Below are positions 35,097 through 45,849 of a stretch of DNA of 64,000 nucleotides, in pieces. The translations under genes and the position numbers were made by a program. The DNA is from Rhizobiaceae bacterium. Its GTDB lineage: Bacteria > Pseudomonadota > Alphaproteobacteria > Rhizobiales > Rhizobiaceae. The notes beneath the pieces were generated by a model that was given only the letters and a program-made list of their open reading frames with translations, ran no database searches and was not told where the DNA came from. Position 1 is the first letter of the stretch. Every line of letters starts with the position of its first letter. The stretch is from positions 124,001 to 188,000 of the forward strand of contig JARGOX010000012.1 in assembly GCA_029233925.1 (NCBI GenBank), given 5' to 3'.

Positions 35097-36694
35097 GTTT
35101 CAGCCTTTTGTGCAGCCGTGGCGATGATCTCATCGGCCTGGCTCAAAGAGAGAAATGTTCGTCTTTTCCATTCGGGCAGAGGATCCGGCCGGTCCGTGCG
35201 GTAATGACCGCCCCGGCTTTCCTCACGTTGCAATGCACCGGCAACCACCAGCTTGGCGGTTGTCAGCATATTGGCAAATCTTTCCTTGGCGTTGCCCGCT
35301 TCGATATCAGCGATAATGCGTGCGGCCTTCGACAGCCCTTCGGCATCGCGTATCACGCCGGCATAGTCGCTCATGGCCTTGCGCAACCGCTTCATTTGCG
35401 GACTGTCGTGCTCGGTGACGATATCGTCGCTGTCATCACCCGGGCCACCCCAACTCAGCAACTTTGGCGCCGGCAGCATGCCCTGAATATCCTCGGCAAT
35501 TCGGCCACCAAAGACAACGGCCTCAAGCAATGAATTGGAGGCCAGGCGATTGGCGCCATGGGCACCGGTCGAAGCGACCTCACCGGCAGCCCACAATCCG
35601 TCAAGAGATGTTCGTCCGTCGGCGTCAGTCAGAATGCCACCCATATGATAATGCGCGGCCGGAATGACCGGGATCGGCTCAAGCGCCGGATCAATACCGG
35701 CTTTCTGACAATAGCCATAGACGGTGGGAAACTGCTCGGCAAAATGGCTGCCTATGGATTTGGTGCAATCCAGAAACGCCCCGCGTCCGGCCTGCACTTC
35801 GGCAAATATGCCGCGCGCCACGATATCACGCGGCGCAAGTTCGCCATCCTCGTGGATATCCAGCATGAAGCGGTGACCGCTGGCATTGACCAGAAGGGCG
35901 CCATCACCGCGAAGGGCTTCGGTGGCCAATGGAGCCGGATCAAGCCCGACATTGATGGCTGTCGGGTGAAACTGAACAAATTCGGGATCGGCAATGATGG
36001 CGCCGGCCCGTGCGGCCATGCCGGCACCGCCGCCGCGTGACTGCGGTGGATTGGTGGTGACCGCATAGAGATGGCCGATACCGCCTGAACAAAGCACCAC
36101 TGCCCGTGTGGGAAAGGCGACGCGACGCCGGGATTTACCGCCATCGGGACGCGCAACGACGCCGGACACATAGCGGCCTTCGGTGGTCAGATGTTCAACG
36201 ACATAGCCCTCAAGGACCCGGATCGACGGGGTTTTGCGTACAGCAGCAATCAGGGCTTCCATAATGGCCTTGCCGGCCATATCGCCGCGCACACGCACCA
36301 CCCGGTGCTCGCCATGGGCTGCCTCTTTTGAAAGCGCCAGCCGTCCTTCGAGATCACGGTCAAAGGGCACGCCATAGGTCAGAAGATCATTGATGCGCGC
36401 CGGTCCCTCGGAGACCATCGTGCGGGCAATTTTTTCGTCAACGATGCCCGCTCCGGCATCCAGCGTATCGCGCAGATGCTTCTCTATCGTATCGCCTTCG
36501 CTGACAGCCGCAGCAATGCCCGCCTGTGCCCAGGCGGAGGATGCGCCCTGACCGATGGGCGCGGCGGCGAGAACTGTGACAGGCCTTGGCGCCATCTGGA
36601 GGGCGCAAAACAATCCTGCCAGACCACCACCGACGATGACCACATCGTCAATTCCGGTCCATGAAGTGGGCGAGAAGGCCGAATTCTTTGTCAT
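35093..36694 (-). CDS. nadB: L-aspartate oxidase
   Basis: This 533-aa flavoprotein oxidises L-aspartate to iminoaspartate for NAD synthesis. The dinucleotide site [14 protein letters not shown] is at about residues 19-32; YHMGGI and TDADGRTS near 345-360 and the [20 protein letters not shown] block (about 371-390) match the fumarate-reductase-type active site. It overlaps nadA and nadC by four bases on each side. Confidence 0.95.
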   Translation of the reverse strand: MTKNSAFSPTSWTGIDDVVIVGGGLAGLFCALQMAPRPVTVLAAAPIGQGASSAWAQAGIAAAVSEGDTIEKHLRDTLDAGAGIVDEKIARTMVSEGPARINDLLTYGVPFDRDLEGRLALSKEAAHGEHRVVRVRGDMAGKAIMEALIAAVRKTPSIRVLEGYVVEHLTTEGRYVSGVVARPDGGKSRRRVAFPTRAVVLCSGGIGHLYAVTTNPPQSRGGGAGMAARAGAIIADPEFVQFHPTAINVGLDPAPLATEALRGDGALLVNASGHRFMLDIHEDGELAPRDIVARGIFAEVQAGRGAFLDCTKSIGSHFAEQFPTVYGYCQKAGIDPALEPIPVIPAAHYHMGGILTDADGRTSLDGLWAAGEVASTGAHGANRLASNSLLEAVVFGGRIAEDIQGMLPAPKLLSWGGPGDDSDDIVTEHDSPQMKRLRKAMSDYAGVIRDAEGLSKAARIIADIEAGNAKERFANMLTTAKLVVAGALQREESRGGHYRTDRPDPLPEWKRRTFLSLSQADEIIATAAQKAET

Positions 36695-37770
36695 TTGCCC
36701 AGGTTCACCATGCGTTCGACAGCCAGTCTTGCCCGGTCTGCAATGGCAGGATCAATCGTTACCTCTTCCTTCATGTAAACGAGGCTTTCGAGGATCTTGG
36801 GCAAGGTTATGCGTTTCATATGCGGGCACAGGTTGCACGGCTTGATGAATTCGACACCCGGTGCCTCTGACTCGATATTGGACGCCATGGAACATTCCGT
36901 CACAAGCAGCACGCGGGGCGGTCTTTCGTCCTTCACGTAATTGATCATTTGGGCTGTTGAACCGGAAAAGTCACATACGGCGATCACATCTGGATGACAT
37001 TCGGGATGGCCGATAATCTGGATACCGGGATCTGCTTCCTTGTAGGCAAGCAGTTCAGCGGCGGTGAAACGTTCGTGAACTTCACAATGGCCCTTCCAGG
37101 TCAGGATTTTCTTGGATGTCTGTTTGGCGATATTCATCGCAAGATACTCATCGGGAATGCAGAAAACCGTATCTTCCTTGAAACTCTCGACAATCGCCAG
37201 CGCATTGGACGACGTGCAGCAAATATCGGTCTCCGCCTTCACATCCGCTGATGTATTGACATAGGTCACCACGGGAACCCCCGGATTTGCGGCTTTCAGC
37301 CGGCGCACATCGGCGCCGGTGATGGATTCCGACAGAGAGCACCCTGCCCTCATGTCGGGTATCAACACTGTTTTTTCCGGGTTCAGCAGTTTCGATGTTT
37401 CCGCCATGAAATGCACACCGCACTGAACGATGATTTCTGCGTCGACATTGCCTGCCTCGCGGGCAAGCTGGAGACTGTCACCACCAATATCGGCGACACA
37501 GTGAAAGATTTCCGGCGTCTGGTAATTGTGCGCCAGAATGACCGCACCGCGCTCTTTCTTCAGGCGGTTGATGGCATGGATATAGGGCGCAAAGACCGGC
37601 CACTCGATCTCCGGGATGTGCATTTTGACACGCTCATACAAAGGCGCCGTTTCGCGCGCCACGGCCGGGGTGTACGTGAGGTCCGGCATCTCGCGCAGGC
37701 CGAAGCGTTCTGCGGCTGATTCCATCGGTTTGCCGTCCCAGTTCTTGTCCGCCATCTGGAGCATATTCAT
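36691..37770 (-). CDS. nadA: Quinolinate synthase A
   Basis: This 359-aa Fe-S enzyme condenses iminoaspartate with dihydroxyacetone phosphate. The three cluster cysteines are visible in [10 protein letters not shown], in CCTSSNA and in [18 protein letters not shown] and HPECHPDV are other conserved parts. The frame has ATG codons at 37779 and 37770; the latter is chosen because AGGA lies eight bases upstream. A perfect inner palindrome 48-77 bases upstream is a likely operator. Confidence 0.93.
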   Translation of the reverse strand: MNMLQMADKNWDGKPMESAAERFGLREMPDLTYTPAVARETAPLYERVKMHIPEIEWPVFAPYIHAINRLKKERGAVILAHNYQTPEIFHCVADIGGDSLQLAREAGNVDAEIIVQCGVHFMAETSKLLNPEKTVLIPDMRAGCSLSESITGADVRRLKAANPGVPVVTYVNTSADVKAETDICCTSSNALAIVESFKEDTVFCIPDEYLAMNIAKQTSKKILTWKGHCEVHERFTAAELLAYKEADPGIQIIGHPECHPDVIAVCDFSGSTAQMINYVKDERPPRVLLVTECSMASNIESEAPGVEFIKPCNLCPHMKRITLPKILESLVYMKEEVTIDPAIADRARLAVERMVNLGK

Positions 37771-37826
37771 CGCATCCATCCTGTATGCTTTATACCGTTG
37801 ATCTGGCCCGGGCTCTCAATCCATGC

Positions 37827-37847
37827 TTTTGCTCAATGTGAGCATAA
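37827..37847. promoter_or_regulatory. Palindromic operator candidate upstream of nadABC
   Basis: TTTTGCTCA-ATG-TGAGCATAA is an inverted repeat with 8 of 9 arm positions matching and a perfect core TGCTCA/TGAGCA. It is centred about 67 bases before the nadA start, where an NAD-responsive repressor would act. The NadQ/NrtR-like protein at 21.3-22.3 kb is the obvious candidate binder. The rest of the 379-base gap between nadA and the MFS gene shows no gene; it would also hold the MFS promoter. Confidence 0.65.
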
Positions 37848-38149
37848 GTCGACCAAAATGAAATCCGGAAAAGCCGGACTACGGTTTACTTAAGGCGCTT
37901 GAGAGCCGATTGCAAGTGGGTCGGCCTTGCAGGATCCCTCCATTAGCGACGCATGCCGCACCGTGTCACACCAAACATTGCCGTTGAAAAGCATCAATGT
38001 TCGTGATGGCTTGGTCAATAATCCTGTTTTGACAAAACCTGCAATTGGTATCTATCTATTCGCAGCCACATTCGCCATTTTGTGATCATTTCGCCTATTG
38101 GATGTGGACATATCATTCAGCGCCGTCCGTCCGGCACCAAGGAAGTCCC

Positions 38150-39394
38150 ATGCCCGTCGCCGCAGCAAAAGCCGCTAACAATTCGCCTACAGCCTTTCCA
38201 TGGGTCATCATTGTTGCCGGGTGCCTTGTCGCAGCCATGACATTCGGTCCCCGCTCTGCCATGGGATTTTTTCAACTGCCCATGCTGGCCGACCTTGGAT
38301 GGGACCGGACAACCTTCGCCATGGCAATGGCGTTACAGAACTTGTGCTGGGGACTGGGACAGCCGATTTTTGGAGCCATCGCTGACCGGTACGGCTCGTG
38401 GCGCGTGCTGTTTTTATCGGCAATTCTTTATGCAAGCGGCCTTACCATGATGGCCGTCGCGGACGCGCCGGTGTGGCTCTATATCGGTGGCGGCGTGCTG
38501 ATCGGCCTGGCTGTCGCGGCCGGATCATTTGGCATTATCCTGGCGGCCTTTGCCCGCAATGTGGCGCCCGAAAAACGGTCTTTCGCCTTTGGCCTCGGCA
38601 CGGCAGCCGGATCTGCCGGCATGTTCCTGTTTGCCCCGATTACCCAGGGTCTGATCGAGACGGTCGGCTGGTCGGACACCCTGATCTATCTGGCTATTGC
38701 CATGTTAACTGTCCCCGTTTTGGCCATTGCGCTTCGCGGCAATGCATCTTCCGGCTCACAAGCTCCTGATGCGTTCGCCCAGACCGCTAGGCAGGCCCTG
38801 CGCGAAGCGATAGGCCATCAAAGTTATCTCCTGCTGACGGCGGGTTTTTTCGTTTGCGGGTTTCAGGTTGCCTTCATCACCGCTCACTTTCCTGCCTATC
38901 TGGGGGATATCGGCATCGACGCCAGCTATGCGGTTCTGGCCATAGCCCTGATTGGATTTTTCAACATTTTCGGGTCCCTGGCCTCAGGCATACTTGGCCA
39001 GAATCATTCCAAGCCCATGATGTTGGTTGCACTCTATGTCAGCCGCTCCATCGCTGTGACGCTGTTCCTGCTGCTGCCCCAGACAGGCACATCCGTCATC
39101 GTGTTTTCCATCGTCATGGGATTGCTCTGGCTCTCCACCGTCCCGCTGACCAATGGTCTCGTTGCGATCATGTTCGGAACCCGTCATCTGGGTATGCTGG
39201 GCGGCATTGTTTTTCTTTCCCACCAGACCGGTTCATTCCTCGGGGTCTGGCTGGGCGGGGCCTTCTATGACCGTTTTGGTTCCTACGATCCGGTCTGGTG
39301 GCTGAGTGTGGCGCTTGGCTTGTTTGCCGCGCTTATTCACTGGCCCATCCGCGAACAGGCTGCCCCGCGAAACCTTGCTGCCGGGGCTACGTAA
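38150..39394 (+). CDS. MFS transporter
   Basis: This 414-aa inner-membrane protein has twelve predicted helices. The loop GAIADRYGSWRVL between helices 2 and 3 is the MFS signature. FGPRSAMGFFQLP and the later sequence resemble oxalate/formate- or monocarboxylate-type members. The ATG at 38150 has AAGGAAG before it; the longer frame adds 35 non-hydrophobic residues. The substrate is unknown. It is divergent from nadABC. Confidence 0.87.
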   Translation: MPVAAAKAANNSPTAFPWVIIVAGCLVAAMTFGPRSAMGFFQLPMLADLGWDRTTFAMAMALQNLCWGLGQPIFGAIADRYGSWRVLFLSAILYASGLTMMAVADAPVWLYIGGGVLIGLAVAAGSFGIILAAFARNVAPEKRSFAFGLGTAAGSAGMFLFAPITQGLIETVGWSDTLIYLAIAMLTVPVLAIALRGNASSGSQAPDAFAQTARQALREAIGHQSYLLLTAGFFVCGFQVAFITAHFPAYLGDIGIDASYAVLAIALIGFFNIFGSLASGILGQNHSKPMMLVALYVSRSIAVTLFLLLPQTGTSVIVFSIVMGLLWLSTVPLTNGLVAIMFGTRHLGMLGGIVFLSHQTGSFLGVWLGGAFYDRFGSYDPVWWLSVALGLFAALIHWPIREQAAPRNLAAGAT

Positions 39395-39411
39395 ACACGC
39401 ATTGATGCCGA

Positions 39412-40152
39412 TCATTGCGTTGTGGCCGCGAGTGCTTTCAGGCAGGCCTGGACAAAGCCTGATCGTGTATCCGGCGCGTCCAGCCCGCGCGGTTCATAAA
39501 CGTGGCGTTGAAGAAAATATCCGGTCAGGCGAAAGGCATCGGCCAGACTCTCCGGGTCAGCGGACAGGTTGCTGCCACGCTCCAGAAATGCCGGTAGTGC
39601 CAGCATCTTGTCGGCCCAGGGCAGACCGGCCTCATGACTGACGGCACGGCCGGTTTTGGGCGAAACGAAGCGCAATCTCTCAGTCGTGCCGGTTGCCGCG
39701 CATTGGTTCAAATCGAGCCCGAAACCCAGGTCTTCCAGCATGGCGAGTTCAAAACGGATAAACAATTCCCCGGCACTTGCCGGGTGATGCAGGTTCTCCA
39801 GGATGATGCCCAGCGTTTCGTAAAGATGTGGATGCGGGTCGCGTTCCGGCAATAGACGCAGAAGCGCCGCCATCGCCTGCACCCCGTAGACCGCCATGGC
39901 GGTCTCCATCAGCCGTGCGGCGCGCAATTGGGTCGGTTCGATCTGATAGATGCCCAGATGCTGATCAAGGCGGGCGCGCCAGACCAGTGACACGCTGTTT
40001 CCCGGCTGCAGAACAGGTTGCATGCGCCGGGAACGCCCGCCACGCACAAGGCCCAGATGACGACCACGTTGCTGTGTCATGATCTCGGCGATAACGCTGG
40101 TCTCTCCGTGTCGTCGGACACCGAGAACTATGCCTTCATCCTGCCATTCCAT
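39412..40152 (-). CDS. recO: DNA repair protein RecO
   Basis: This 246-aa protein loads RecA with RecF/RecR at gaps. The N-terminal OB fold [19 protein letters not shown] and later LVRGGRSRR are typical, and the C-terminal domain is helical. It is the last gene of the rnc-era-recO run. It converges with the MFS gene 17 bases away and follows era by 18 bases. Confidence 0.94.
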   Translation of the reverse strand: MEWQDEGIVLGVRRHGETSVIAEIMTQQRGRHLGLVRGGRSRRMQPVLQPGNSVSLVWRARLDQHLGIYQIEPTQLRAARLMETAMAVYGVQAMAALLRLLPERDPHPHLYETLGIILENLHHPASAGELFIRFELAMLEDLGFGLDLNQCAATGTTERLRFVSPKTGRAVSHEAGLPWADKMLALPAFLERGSNLSADPESLADAFRLTGYFLQRHVYEPRGLDAPDTRSGFVQACLKALAATTQ

Positions 40153-40170
40153 GCTGTGAAATTGCGCCTG

Positions 40171-41130
40171 TCAGGTGGGAAATTCAAGCCCGATCTCGCG
40201 ATAGCGCTCCGGGTCATTGCCCCAATTGCTGCGTACCTTGACGAATAGGAACAAATGCACCGTTTGACCCAGGATCTCGGCAATCTCCTTGCGCGATCCC
40301 TGGCTGATGTGTTTGATGGTTTCGCCATTCTTGCCAAGCAAAATCTTCTTGTGACCATCACGCTCGACGTAAATGACCTGTTCGATCCTGACACTGCCGT
40401 CCTTGCGCTCTTCCCACTTTTCAGTCTCCACATGGGAGGCATAGGGCAATTCCTGATGCAGCCGCAAATAGAGTTTCTCTCGGGTAATTTCGGCGGAAAG
40501 CTGACGCATCGGCAGGTCCGAAATCTGATCCTCCGGATAGTACCAGGGACCTTCCGGCAATGTTTTGGCAAGATAATCCAGCAGGTCCTTGCAACCGGCA
40601 CCCTTGAGCGCCGAAATCATGAACGTCTCGTCAAACGGGCAAATCTCATTGGCTTTTGCCGCCAGGGCCAGCAGCGCCTCATGTCTTACCCGGTCGATCT
40701 TGTTGAGCAACAGGACCTTGGGTCGCTTCACGTCCGCCAGACTTTCCAGAATGTTCAGCGTGTCGCCGACCAATCCGCGTTCTGCGTCAACGAGAAGGAA
40801 AATGATATCCGCATCATGCGCATTGCCCCAGGCCGATGTCACCATGGCGCGATCCAGCCTGCGCCGCGGTTTGAAAATGCCCGGCGTGTCGATGAAAACA
40901 ATCTGCGCGTTGTTGTGCATGACAATGCCGCGCACAATGGACCGCGTCGTCTGCACCTTGTGGCTGACGATGGAGACTTTCACACCAACGAGTTTGTTGA
41001 GCAGCGTTGACTTGCCGGCATTTGGCGCACCGATCAATGCCACAAATCCGGAATGGGTCGGGCCTGCGGCTGCTTCGCCAGTATCGACTTCTTTTTCAGT
41101 CTCTACTTCTTTTCCAGTCTCTTCAGTCAT
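40171..41130 (-). CDS. era: GTPase Era
   Basis: This 319-aa GTPase binds 16S rRNA and aids 30S assembly. G1 is GAPNAGKS (34-41), G3 DTPGI, G4 NKID, and the C-terminal KH domain has LLGKNGETIKHI. The ATG at 41130 overlaps the rnc stop (ATGA), with GGAG upstream; the longer frame is not needed. A 30-residue acidic N-terminal extension rich in Glu and Val is unusual but seen in rhizobial Era proteins. Confidence 0.94.
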   Translation of the reverse strand: MTEETGKEVETEKEVDTGEAAAGPTHSGFVALIGAPNAGKSTLLNKLVGVKVSIVSHKVQTTRSIVRGIVMHNNAQIVFIDTPGIFKPRRRLDRAMVTSAWGNAHDADIIFLLVDAERGLVGDTLNILESLADVKRPKVLLLNKIDRVRHEALLALAAKANEICPFDETFMISALKGAGCKDLLDYLAKTLPEGPWYYPEDQISDLPMRQLSAEITREKLYLRLHQELPYASHVETEKWEERKDGSVRIEQVIYVERDGHKKILLGKNGETIKHISQGSRKEIAEILGQTVHLFLFVKVRSNWGNDPERYREIGLEFPT

Positions 41131-41834
41131 GATGAGCTCCAAATATTTTCCCGTTCCAGCAGCCTCGTAGCCGCGTCCTGTTCGGCGGCGCGGCGGGAAC
41201 GGCCGGTTCCGGTTTCAACTGCAAGCCCTTTGACATCGACTCTGACGGTAAACATCGGTTCGTGATCGGGGCCTTCGCGTTCCACAATCTTGTAATCAGG
41301 CGCTTCGCCAGTCTGGCTGTGCGCCCATTCCTGCAATTCGGTCTTGGCATCACGCCGGGCATAGGCCGAGTCTCTGGCCCGCGTCTCCCAATGACGCAAG
41401 ACGAAGGCTCGCGCGGCTTCCAGCCCTGCATCCAGATAGATTGCCGCGATCAGTGATTCCATTACATCCGCACGGACATTCGCCATCCGCTTGCCGGTCA
41501 GGCTTTTGATGTCGGTGCCGGTTCGGATGAAGTGATGCAACTCAAGTTCATCGGCGATGGCTGCGCAGGTCTCAGCGCTGACAAGCTGGTTCAGACGAAC
41601 GGAAAGCTCGCCCTCCTTTGCCAATGGAAACAGCTGAAAGAGCACTTCAGCAATCACCAGCCCCAGAACGCGATCACCCAGAAATTCAAGTCTTTCGTAA
41701 TTGCCCTGCCCGGTGATGCGGGCACTGGAATGGGTCAATGCCCGTTCCAGTCGCAATGCATTGTCGAATGTATGCCCCAGAACCTTGGACAGCCGTTTAA
41801 GATCGGGCTTCGACAGTGCAGTTTTCTGCTTCAT
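41127..41834 (-). CDS. rnc: Ribonuclease III
   Basis: This 235-aa enzyme cleaves double-stranded RNA. The signature ERLEFLGDRVL (47-57) contains the metal-binding acidic residues and the C-terminus is a dsRNA-binding domain (KTELQEWAHSQTG, then GRSRRAAEQDAA). It overlaps lepB and era by four bases, so the three are coupled. Confidence 0.95.
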   Translation of the reverse strand: MKQKTALSKPDLKRLSKVLGHTFDNALRLERALTHSSARITGQGNYERLEFLGDRVLGLVIAEVLFQLFPLAKEGELSVRLNQLVSAETCAAIADELELHHFIRTGTDIKSLTGKRMANVRADVMESLIAAIYLDAGLEAARAFVLRHWETRARDSAYARRDAKTELQEWAHSQTGEAPDYKIVEREGPDHEPMFTVRVDVKGLAVETGTGRSRRAAEQDAATRLLERENIWSSS

Positions 41835-42574
41835 TCGGTCTTCTCGAACAGACGGTCAAAGCGCATATGTGCTGGCCATTTCCAGATTTCCAAAGGCGAG
41901 GAATCGCCACCGATGGAAAAGAATATCATTTCCGCACGACCGACAAAATTTTCCAGCGGTACGAAGCCGACGTCGAACCGGCTGTCAGCGGAATTGTCGC
42001 GATTGTCGCCCATCATGAAATAGTGGCCGGCAGGCACCACAAATTCACGGGTGTTGTCACCCACTGCATTGGGGATCAGATCCAGAGTGTCAAAGGAAAC
42101 GCCATTGGGCAGAGTTTCAACGAAGACGGGTGTTTCCGAACCCGTATCATAACTGTCGTCCGGCCTAAAACTGCCTTCACGCATGCGCTTGACCGGTACA
42201 CCATTGATATGGAGCACGCTATCGATCATCTGCATTCGGTCACCGGGCAATCCGGTTACGCGTTTGATGTAATCGATCTTCGGGTCCCGCGGCAGGCGGA
42301 AGACGGCAATATCGCCGCGCTTCGGCTCTCCACCCCAGATACGGCCGGAAAACAGGTTGGGCGAGAAGGGGAAGGAATAGCGCGAATAGCCATAGGCGTA
42401 TTTGGAGACAAACAGATAGTCGCCAACCAGAAGCGTCGGCATCATCGAACCTGAGGGAATAGAAAATGGTTGAAACAGGAAACTGCGAATGACCAAGGCC
42501 AGAAGCAGCGCCTGTATAATGACCTTGAGGGTTTCCCCAAAGGCCGATTCTTTCTTTTCTACCTTGTCAGACAC
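41831..42574 (-). CDS. lepB: Signal peptidase I
   Basis: This 247-aa inner-membrane protease removes signal peptides. The catalytic Ser43 is in PSGSMMPTL and Lys104 in DYIKRVTGLPGD; MGDNRDNSADSR follows. There is one N-terminal membrane segment (about 17-33). A GTG start at 42574 is preferred, with GGAAGG upstream; the longer frame adds 26 residues unlike the family. In related genomes acpS usually sits just upstream; here 208 bases without acpS separate lepB from the DUF2062 gene. Confidence 0.93.
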   Translation of the reverse strand: MSDKVEKKESAFGETLKVIIQALLLALVIRSFLFQPFSIPSGSMMPTLLVGDYLFVSKYAYGYSRYSFPFSPNLFSGRIWGGEPKRGDIAVFRLPRDPKIDYIKRVTGLPGDRMQMIDSVLHINGVPVKRMREGSFRPDDSYDTGSETPVFVETLPNGVSFDTLDLIPNAVGDNTREFVVPAGHYFMMGDNRDNSADSRFDVGFVPLENFVGRAEMIFFSIGGDSSPLEIWKWPAHMRFDRLFEKTE

Positions 42575-42782
42575 GTTTGTGGACCTTCCTGGCTGGATTA
42601 TCAGCATGTTTACTAGAGCGATGCCGGGACAATGTAAATGGACAGCGCGCAACTGTTCATGTCCAGTTTCTGCGGCTCTTTAACACAGCCCCAGGCGTTT
42701 GCGAAACCATGTCCAGATCCTGTTGATTGGTTGCATGTGTTCGGCGTCCATCAGGACATGCCGTCGCGCGACAATTTCGCGT

Positions 42783-43364
42783 TCAAACCGTCTGCTCACC
42801 ACGCAAATTCGCATTGACGTCGCGCTTTTTTCTCAGGCGACGTTTGCGCTGTTTCTGGAAGGTCAGCACGCTGACATAGGTCAACACATAAAACAGCAGG
42901 CCGAATGCCAGGGCAAATGGCAAACAGCCGATCAGCATGGGTTTGAGAACCGGATCCCACAATTGGTGCACATCAAGATGGCGAAACAATTGCCCCAGAT
43001 GAATTCCCGGTACCGACTCGTCAAAACGACCATTTAAAAAATGTCTGCCGAGTTGGTAGCTGCCAGTCCATATGAATGGGAATGTCAGCGGGTTTCCGAA
43101 AGCGGTTCCGAGCGCAGATGCAAGGATATTGCCCGCCAGCAGATAGGCCAGCGCCGCGGCAATAAAGAAATGAAAACCAATGAAGGGTGACCAGGAGGCG
43201 ATCACACCTGCCGCCACCCCGGCAGCAATCGCATGAGGCGTGGCTGTCAGACGCAGGATACGTTTGCCGAAATACTGAAATGAACGCGCAAAAGAACGTC
43301 GCGGCCAGATAAATACCCGCATTTTCTCAAAGGCCCCGGCGGGGTTACGGCGGCGAAACAACAT
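42783..43364 (-). CDS. DUF2062 membrane protein
   Basis: This 193-aa protein has the DUF2062 pattern: ATPHAIAAGVAAGVIASWSP (about 41-60), several hydrophobic helices, and GTAFGNPLTFPFIW (about 88-101). The C-terminus is a basic Arg/Lys-rich tail. It is conserved between rel and lepB in Rhizobiales. The function is unknown. Confidence 0.85.
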   Translation of the reverse strand: MLFRRRNPAGAFEKMRVFIWPRRSFARSFQYFGKRILRLTATPHAIAAGVAAGVIASWSPFIGFHFFIAAALAYLLAGNILASALGTAFGNPLTFPFIWTGSYQLGRHFLNGRFDESVPGIHLGQLFRHLDVHQLWDPVLKPMLIGCLPFALAFGLLFYVLTYVSVLTFQKQRKRRLRKKRDVNANLRGEQTV

Positions 43365-43532
43365 TCCTCGTCTTCAACCTTTCTGACGCTTTATCTGAAG
43401 ATACCATATCCCAACGAGTTTACAGTTTTCCTTACAATCGGGGTGATTTGATGGCCTGTCCAGCACCCCATATTTTTCTTGAGCAAATTCGATGCACCAT
43501 TCAGTGTACCGGGCGCTTTCTGTCTCATATTT

Positions 43533-45764
43533 CTATTCATACAGGCGCGCTACAGTGCTGATACAGGAAAGAGCCTTCAAGCTTGTGACAAGTTTGTTGA
43601 GATGTTTAAGGTCCCAAACCTCGAGGTCAACATTCATTTCCGTAAAATCATCGGCAACCCGCACCATTGTCAGTGTCCGGATATTGCTGTCACTGGCTGC
43701 TATTGTCTGTGCCACTTCCGCCAGCGTGCCCGGTTCATTGATGGCATTCATCGATATTCGCGAGTGAAAGCGTTTGCTGCCGGCCTCGTCCATATCCCAG
43801 CGCACGTCGATCCAGCGGTCTGGCTCGTCATCATATTTGGTCAGCATCGGCGACTGGATCGGATAGATTGTAATGCCTTTTCCCGGCTCCATGATGCCAA
43901 TAATACGGTCTCCGGGCACAGCCCCTGCTGCACCGAAGGAAACCGAAACATCGCTTCCCGCGCCACGGATCGGCAGGGCATCGGCAGCATTCGCAGCCTT
44001 TTTGTCGCGCCGTGACTTGGAGGCCTTGGAGCGACCGGGAATTCGAAAGATCATTCCGGCAGCACTGCGCAGGTTGAACCAGCCCTCATCCGATGTCGAT
44101 TGCTTCACCGGCACCCGGTCGTGCTGATGGTCCGGATGGATTGCGATCATCACATCCTTGGACGCCAGTTCTCCGCGTCCGACAGCGGCAATGGCGTCTT
44201 CGACTTCCTTGAAGCCGAGCCTGTGCAGCACGGGTCCCAGCTGATCGCGTGAAAAACTCTTGCCTGCCCGGTTGAACGAGCGCTCCAAAATGCGATAGCC
44301 AAGTCCGGAATATTGCTTGCGCACGGCGGCCCTGGTTGCCCTGCGGATTGCCGCGCGGGCTTTGCCGGTCACGACAATCTCTTCCCACGCCGGCGGCGGA
44401 ACCTGAACGCCGGAGCGGATGATTTCCACCTCGTCACCATTGCTCAGCTGGGTGACCAGCGGCATGATTCGGCCATTGATCTTGGTGCCGACACAGGTAT
44501 CGCCGATATCCGTGTGCACTGCATAGGCAAAATCAATGGGCGTGGCGCCACGCGGCAGGGCAATCAGCTGGCCCTTGGGCGTGAAGCAGAAAACCTGATC
44601 ATGAAACAGTTCAAGCTTGGTATGTTCGAGGAATTCTTCCGGATTATCACCAATCGACAATTGTTCGATGGTTCTGCGCAGCCATGAATAGGCATTGGAA
44701 TCCTGCGGCAGAATTCCGCTGTCCGACCCATCATCGTCCTTGTAAACCGCATGGGCTGCGACACCGTATTCGGCTATTTCATGCATGCGGACCGTGCGTA
44801 TCTGAAGTTCCACGCGCTGCCTTGAAGGGCCAATGATCGTGGTATGAATGGAACGGTAGTCATTCTGCTTGGGGGTTGAGATATAGTCCTTGAAACGACC
44901 GGGCACTACAGACCAGCGGGTGTGCACAATCCCCAGCGCCCGATAGCAGTCATCGATACTGTTGACGATGATTCTAAAGCCGTAAATATCGGACAATTGT
45001 TCAAACGACAGTGATTTCGACTGCATTTTCTTGAAGACCGAATAGGGTTTTTTCTGACGACCGGTCACCGTCGCGCTCAAGCCCTGCTCTTCAAACAGCG
45101 CCTCCAGCTCGATTTCAATCTTGCGGATGAGTCCGCTGTTTTTCTCCGACAGTTCAAGCAACCGTTGCGTCACTGTTTCATAGGCGTCGGCATTGAGATG
45201 CTGAAAGGACAATTCCTCCAGTTCATCGCGCATGTCCTGCATGCCCATGCGGCCAGCCAGGGGCGCATAGATATCCATCGTCTCTTCAGCGATGCGGGCT
45301 CTTTTTTCCGGGGGTACGAAGGACAGTGTGCGCATGTTGTGCAGCCGGTCAGCAAGTTTGACCAATAGCACGCGCACATCATCGGAAATCGCCAGCAGCA
45401 GCTTGCGCAGATTTTCGGCCTGCTTTGCCCGCTTGGAAACAAGATCGAGCTTGCTGATCTTGGTCAGTCCTTCGACCAGGGTGCCAATATCTTCGCCAAA
45501 CAGCTCGTCGATTTCGTCGCGCGTTGCTGTCGTGTCTTCAATGGTATCGTGCAACAGCGCGACAGCAATTGTCGCTTCATCCAGGCGCATTTCGGTCAAT
45601 ATGGCCGCGACTTCCAAAGGATGGGAAATATAGGGATCACCATTCGCGCGCGTCTGCTTGCCATGCTTCTGCATCGCGTAGACATAAGCCTTGTTGAGGA
45701 GGGCTTCGTTGACGTCCGGCTTGTACTGGTGCACGCGCTCTACGAGCTCGTACTGACGCATCAT
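43533..45764 (-). CDS. rel: Bifunctional (p)ppGpp synthetase/hydrolase
   Basis: This 743-aa RelA/SpoT-family protein makes and degrades (p)ppGpp. The HD hydrolase site is intact (H48; H72-D73 in VALLHDTIEDT), and the synthetase block RFKDYISTPKQNDYRSIHTT follows near 280-300. RFKD (not ExDD) is the form of bifunctional enzymes. TGS and C-terminal ACT domains complete it. It is the expected single long Rel enzyme of Rhizobiales. A terminator separates it from rpoZ upstream. Confidence 0.95.
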   Translation of the reverse strand: MMRQYELVERVHQYKPDVNEALLNKAYVYAMQKHGKQTRANGDPYISHPLEVAAILTEMRLDEATIAVALLHDTIEDTTATRDEIDELFGEDIGTLVEGLTKISKLDLVSKRAKQAENLRKLLLAISDDVRVLLVKLADRLHNMRTLSFVPPEKRARIAEETMDIYAPLAGRMGMQDMRDELEELSFQHLNADAYETVTQRLLELSEKNSGLIRKIEIELEALFEEQGLSATVTGRQKKPYSVFKKMQSKSLSFEQLSDIYGFRIIVNSIDDCYRALGIVHTRWSVVPGRFKDYISTPKQNDYRSIHTTIIGPSRQRVELQIRTVRMHEIAEYGVAAHAVYKDDDGSDSGILPQDSNAYSWLRRTIEQLSIGDNPEEFLEHTKLELFHDQVFCFTPKGQLIALPRGATPIDFAYAVHTDIGDTCVGTKINGRIMPLVTQLSNGDEVEIIRSGVQVPPPAWEEIVVTGKARAAIRRATRAAVRKQYSGLGYRILERSFNRAGKSFSRDQLGPVLHRLGFKEVEDAIAAVGRGELASKDVMIAIHPDHQHDRVPVKQSTSDEGWFNLRSAAGMIFRIPGRSKASKSRRDKKAANAADALPIRGAGSDVSVSFGAAGAVPGDRIIGIMEPGKGITIYPIQSPMLTKYDDEPDRWIDVRWDMDEAGSKRFHSRISMNAINEPGTLAEVAQTIAASDSNIRTLTMVRVADDFTEMNVDLEVWDLKHLNKLVTSLKALSCISTVARLYE

Positions 45765-45849
45765 GTGGTGATCACTCCTTTTGAGGTTTTTGAGAAATGT
45801 GCACGGACTTGATTACTATCTGGTTATGCTTGCGTGGTCTTCAAAATAA

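Noticed and set aside
42680-42799. 39-codon GTG frame between DUF2062 and lepB genes
   Set aside because: No ribosome-binding site and no similarity; it overlaps the DUF2062 end. Kept only as part of the acpS-gap observation.
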